The notes under the pieces were generated by a model. The model saw nothing but the letters and a program-made list of their open reading frames with translations, made no database searches and was not told where the DNA came from. Positions 61,828 through 64,000 of a stretch of 64,000 nt of DNA are shown one piece after another. The first letter of the stretch is position 1; each line of letters opens with the position of its first letter. The DNA is from Closterium sp. NIES-65 (taxonomy: Eukaryota > Streptophyta > Zygnematophyceae > Desmidiales > Closteriaceae), in assembly GCA_948144175.1 (NCBI GenBank), contig CANXME010002127.1, positions 1,612,001-1,676,000 of the forward strand. The letters run 5' to 3'. The translations under genes and the position numbers were made by a program.

Positions 61828-62440
61828 TCATCCTTTAGTCTCGGCGATTTCCCCTGGTGCCAGCTGGTCGTGACGTTTTAAATTTGCGACACCATATTCT
61901 CCTTTTGTCGCCCTCTTCGAAGTTGCCACGTTGTCCGTTTTCTGCTTCGAGGGTGCCACACTGTTCTTGTCCCTCAGCTCCGCACGCCTTCTCTTCATTT
62001 TCCAACACGCCAAGATACGATGCCCTGTAGCGCCGCAAAATTTGCACGTCTCATTTTTTGCTAGCCGCTGCTCCATATCGCCCTTGTCGTTCTCCATCGG
62101 GTCGGTAGTCGTTGGTGGTGCCAATCGCCCCATGCCACTATTTGGCTTATTGCGTCGTGTTCCGTAGTAGCTACTATTCAATGCGTCGAACTGTTCGATC
62201 AGTGCTGCCCGAAACTGCGCCCACGTCCCCTCGCCTTAGACTTTTCTGTTTTTGATCCACTCTAGAGTTGGGCCTTGTAACAGTGTTGCTGCGAGCCGTA
62301 TGCGCATTGCGTCTTTTGTCGGGGTCGTGCATCCAACGGCTTCGAAATAAATTTCGAGTTTAGCTACAAATCGACGAACGTCGTTCCCTTTACCTATAGG
62401 ATCGAACGCCTCTGGTAGCCTCAGCTTTACTGCTTCGAGG
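61828..62440 (-). pseudogene. Gypsy gag
   Basis: From about 62440: LPEAFDPIGKGNDVRRFVAK, YFEAVGCTTPTKDAMRIRLA and GPTLEWIKNRKV, then TAA near 62237, then WAQFRAALIEQFDALNSSYY and the knuckle CKFCGATGHRILAC near 62035. A Lys/Arg-rich C-terminus follows. Confidence 0.82.
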
Positions 62441-63086
62441 TTAACTGTAGCTGTTTCCGTTGTCGCATGTAGAATTGCCGGTGTCGCCGCTGCTGCTGCG
62501 CTGGTGTTGTCGCTGCTGCATTCGCTGCTGTTGTGGCGGTTGCCGTCTGATTAGCAATGAGTTTTTCGAGTCGTGGGAGCATTGCACGTATTTGCTTATG
62601 CTCAGCACGAAACTCCGCGATTTTTCCGTACGGAGTTATCTCTATTTCCCTCTATTTGGCGATTTGCAGGAAGATGTGCGACGAAAATAATCGAATTCTC
62701 GGTGCTTGTTGACTTACTGCGAGTCGAGTTGACTGTAGAATCGACGAGCACAAATTCTGTAGTTCGCGTGAATCTCCCTTAGTCAAAATTCGCGTTCGAT
62801 CTTGGCCATTGAGGAGAAACTCGATCTGACGCTCCAAATTCCAACGTTTTTAGGCGAAATTCTATGGGCCGTTGAGATGAAACTCGATGGAACGGTCGAA
62901 ACTCCAACTGTTTCACCAGTAAATCTGAGGGGTGTTCGAAAACCGAATCGAGGGGGACTTCAAAAAAATTGTGCGGAACTGGTTTTACATACCCGTATCG
63001 GCGCTTTCGTCGTCGCCCCCGCGGTTTTTAAAGGCCGGTTTTAAGCGGTTGAAGTCCTCGCATGGAGACCCGCTCTGATTACCAAG
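62441..63086 (-). other. Leader of the gypsy element
   Basis: Region between 5' LTR and gag. It contains the primer-binding site next to 63087 and no convincing gene. Confidence 0.45.
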
Positions 63087-63216
63087 TGTGAGGATCTGGT
63101 TCAGGAAAGATGATTCTATTGAATGATTCACCAGGGTACAACACGAGACTATATATAGCCTCGACACAAGGCCAGTTACCCAAGTGTTACGCGAATGTTC
63201 TGAGGCGTCCCGAACA
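63087..63216 (-). repeat. 5' LTR of gypsy
   Basis: Pair of 57726-57855. Similarity stops at TGTTCGGGACG (63216). Sequence beyond to 63322 is not shared with the 3' side. Confidence 0.82.
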
Positions 63217-63322
63217 GAACCTTCCCGAACTCAGTAAAAAGCAATTCGGTGGAAACCGAATAGGCTTGAGTTCGGTACACGTAACCTGGTTCGGTGCTAT
63301 AACTATAATAACATATAGGAAT

Positions 63323-63975
63323 CAGGGCCCAAAATATCAGGGTAAAATGCCCTGATTACCCTGGGGGCCGGCCGCTTTTTCAGGATTACCCTACCAAAAT
63401 CAGGATTTCACGATAGTTACCCTTCTGCAAAAAGAGCATGTTTTTTTTACACTGATTGGATTTATGGTTAGCCGGACGGTGTCAGGGTAGGGTGTAGACT
63501 ACCTTGATACCGAAACTTCTTTACCGCGGATCAGGCAATTCCGCGTGGTGACGAACTGTACCACACTCACACAAACAGACATTTCCAAAAAGCCCTGGCA
63601 GCAAATTTGCCCTGGCACGGTAGTTTCGTGCTGTCAGAGCACAGCGGCCCGATCACAGTTTTGCGCTGTCAGAGAGCAGAAAATTTGCCCAATCACAGCG
63701 GAATTACCCTGACACAAGACCAGATTCGCCCTTACACGGGATTCGCCCTGTCAGACACTATTGTGAGTGCTTCTTTATTATGTTAGTATAAAAAACTTAG
63801 CTCACAAAATATTAGCCGAAACAGGCTTAGCCTAAAACTACCCTGCTCAAATCAGGCTATAGGTTGATTTACCCTGCTGAAAACAGGGTACGAAAATTTT
63901 TACCCTAGGGGTCGGGCTAAGGAGGGGCTGGAACCCTGATTTGTAAGGGTAGGCCTAAACCAATTTTGGGCCCTG
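63323..63975. mobile_element. Non-autonomous hAT-like element, 653 bp
   Basis: Ends are CAGGGCCCAAAATATC and the inverted CAGGGCCCAAAATTGG. An exact 8-bp duplication ATAGGAAT flanks it (63315-63322, 63976-63983), which together indicate a hAT-superfamily element. CAGGGTA, TACCCTG and CCCTGA words recur throughout in both orientations, probably subterminal transposase-binding motifs. No transposase is encoded. Confidence 0.85.
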
Positions 63976-64000
63976 ATAGGAATGCACATAACCTAGGAAA

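Larger units (their letters stand above)
57726..63216 (-). mobile_element. Minus-strand gypsy with 130-bp LTRs, RT deleted
   Basis: LTRs 57726-57855 (3') and 63087-63216 (5'), 130 bp each, end CCAGATCCTCACA in minus orientation. The primer-binding region next to the 5' LTR reads TTGGTAATCAGAGC. Gene order on the minus strand is gag, protease, (RT missing), connection/RNase H, integrase. A non-autonomous LTR element interrupts the integrase (58700-60033). I could not find matching target duplications. Confidence 0.87.

Noticed and set aside
57726..63216. Target duplication for the minus-strand gypsy
   Set aside because: Flanks TACCT and GAACC do not match; LTR edges or later rearrangement uncertain.

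Overview
This is eukaryotic nuclear DNA dominated by transposable elements. It most likely comes from a streptophyte green alga, possibly a zygnematophyte such as Closterium, or a close relative. That is an inference from four things: plant-type Ty1/copia elements primed at TGGTATCAGAGC (initiator-Met tRNA type), leucine-rich-repeat exons of exactly 72 bp with phase-2 introns, a secreted LysM protein, and GT-AG introns of about 120-330 bp. I see no rRNA gene, no canonical tRNA gene and no CRISPR array.

Layout. 0-2 kb: pyrimidine-rich DNA with one unrecognised minus-strand coding fragment. 2.2-5.9 kb: copia debris, a tandem array of very small LTR elements (TRIM/SMART type), a copia protease remnant joined to a coiled-coil-like region, and a solo LTR with a CTGTT target duplication. 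6.4-11.0 kb: a Ty3/gypsy element whose polyprotein carries a cytosine-5 DNA methyltransferase domain between protease and reverse transcriptase. 11.5-18.1 kb: a copia element with a largely intact pol. 18.1-18.6 kb: a 60-bp minisatellite, then a 40-bp palindrome. 18.9-21.4 kb: an intron-containing hAT transposase gene, damaged. 21.9-24.5 kb: a terminal-inverted-repeat element with an internal duplication.

25.4-31 kb plus an exon at 42.7 kb: host genes on the minus strand. One is a compact secreted LysM-protein gene (four exons in phase). The other is a mosaic gene with exons for LRRs, a Cys-rich region, an L-type lectin, the C-terminal half of a papain-like peptidase and EGF-like modules. Its LRR exons are pushed 12 kb apart by a hAT element (32031-42418), which itself holds an intact-looking 7.3-kb copia element (33193-40474, TSD TATCC) and a complete 348-bp TRIM (41061-41408).

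42.85-57.7 kb: a nest of copia and gypsy elements. An old copia (from 42852) was split by a copia with 492-bp LTRs (44761-50256, TSD GAATT) and by a hAT-type MITE (50294-50669). It is followed by a copia cut off in gag, a minus-strand gypsy cut off in RT, and inverted pieces of a copia. 57.7-63.2 kb: a minus-strand gypsy with 130-bp LTRs that lacks most of its RT and is interrupted by a 1.3-kb non-autonomous LTR element (58700-60033, TSD GTCTA). 63.3-64.0 kb: a 653-bp hAT-like element with an exact 8-bp target duplication.

The most interesting items are the methyltransferase-RT fusion, the 348-bp TRIM whose LTR end, primer-binding site and interior together resemble a tRNA with Pol III A and B boxes, and the mosaic lectin/peptidase gene. 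Boundaries and splice sites were read by eye. No database search or alignment was run.
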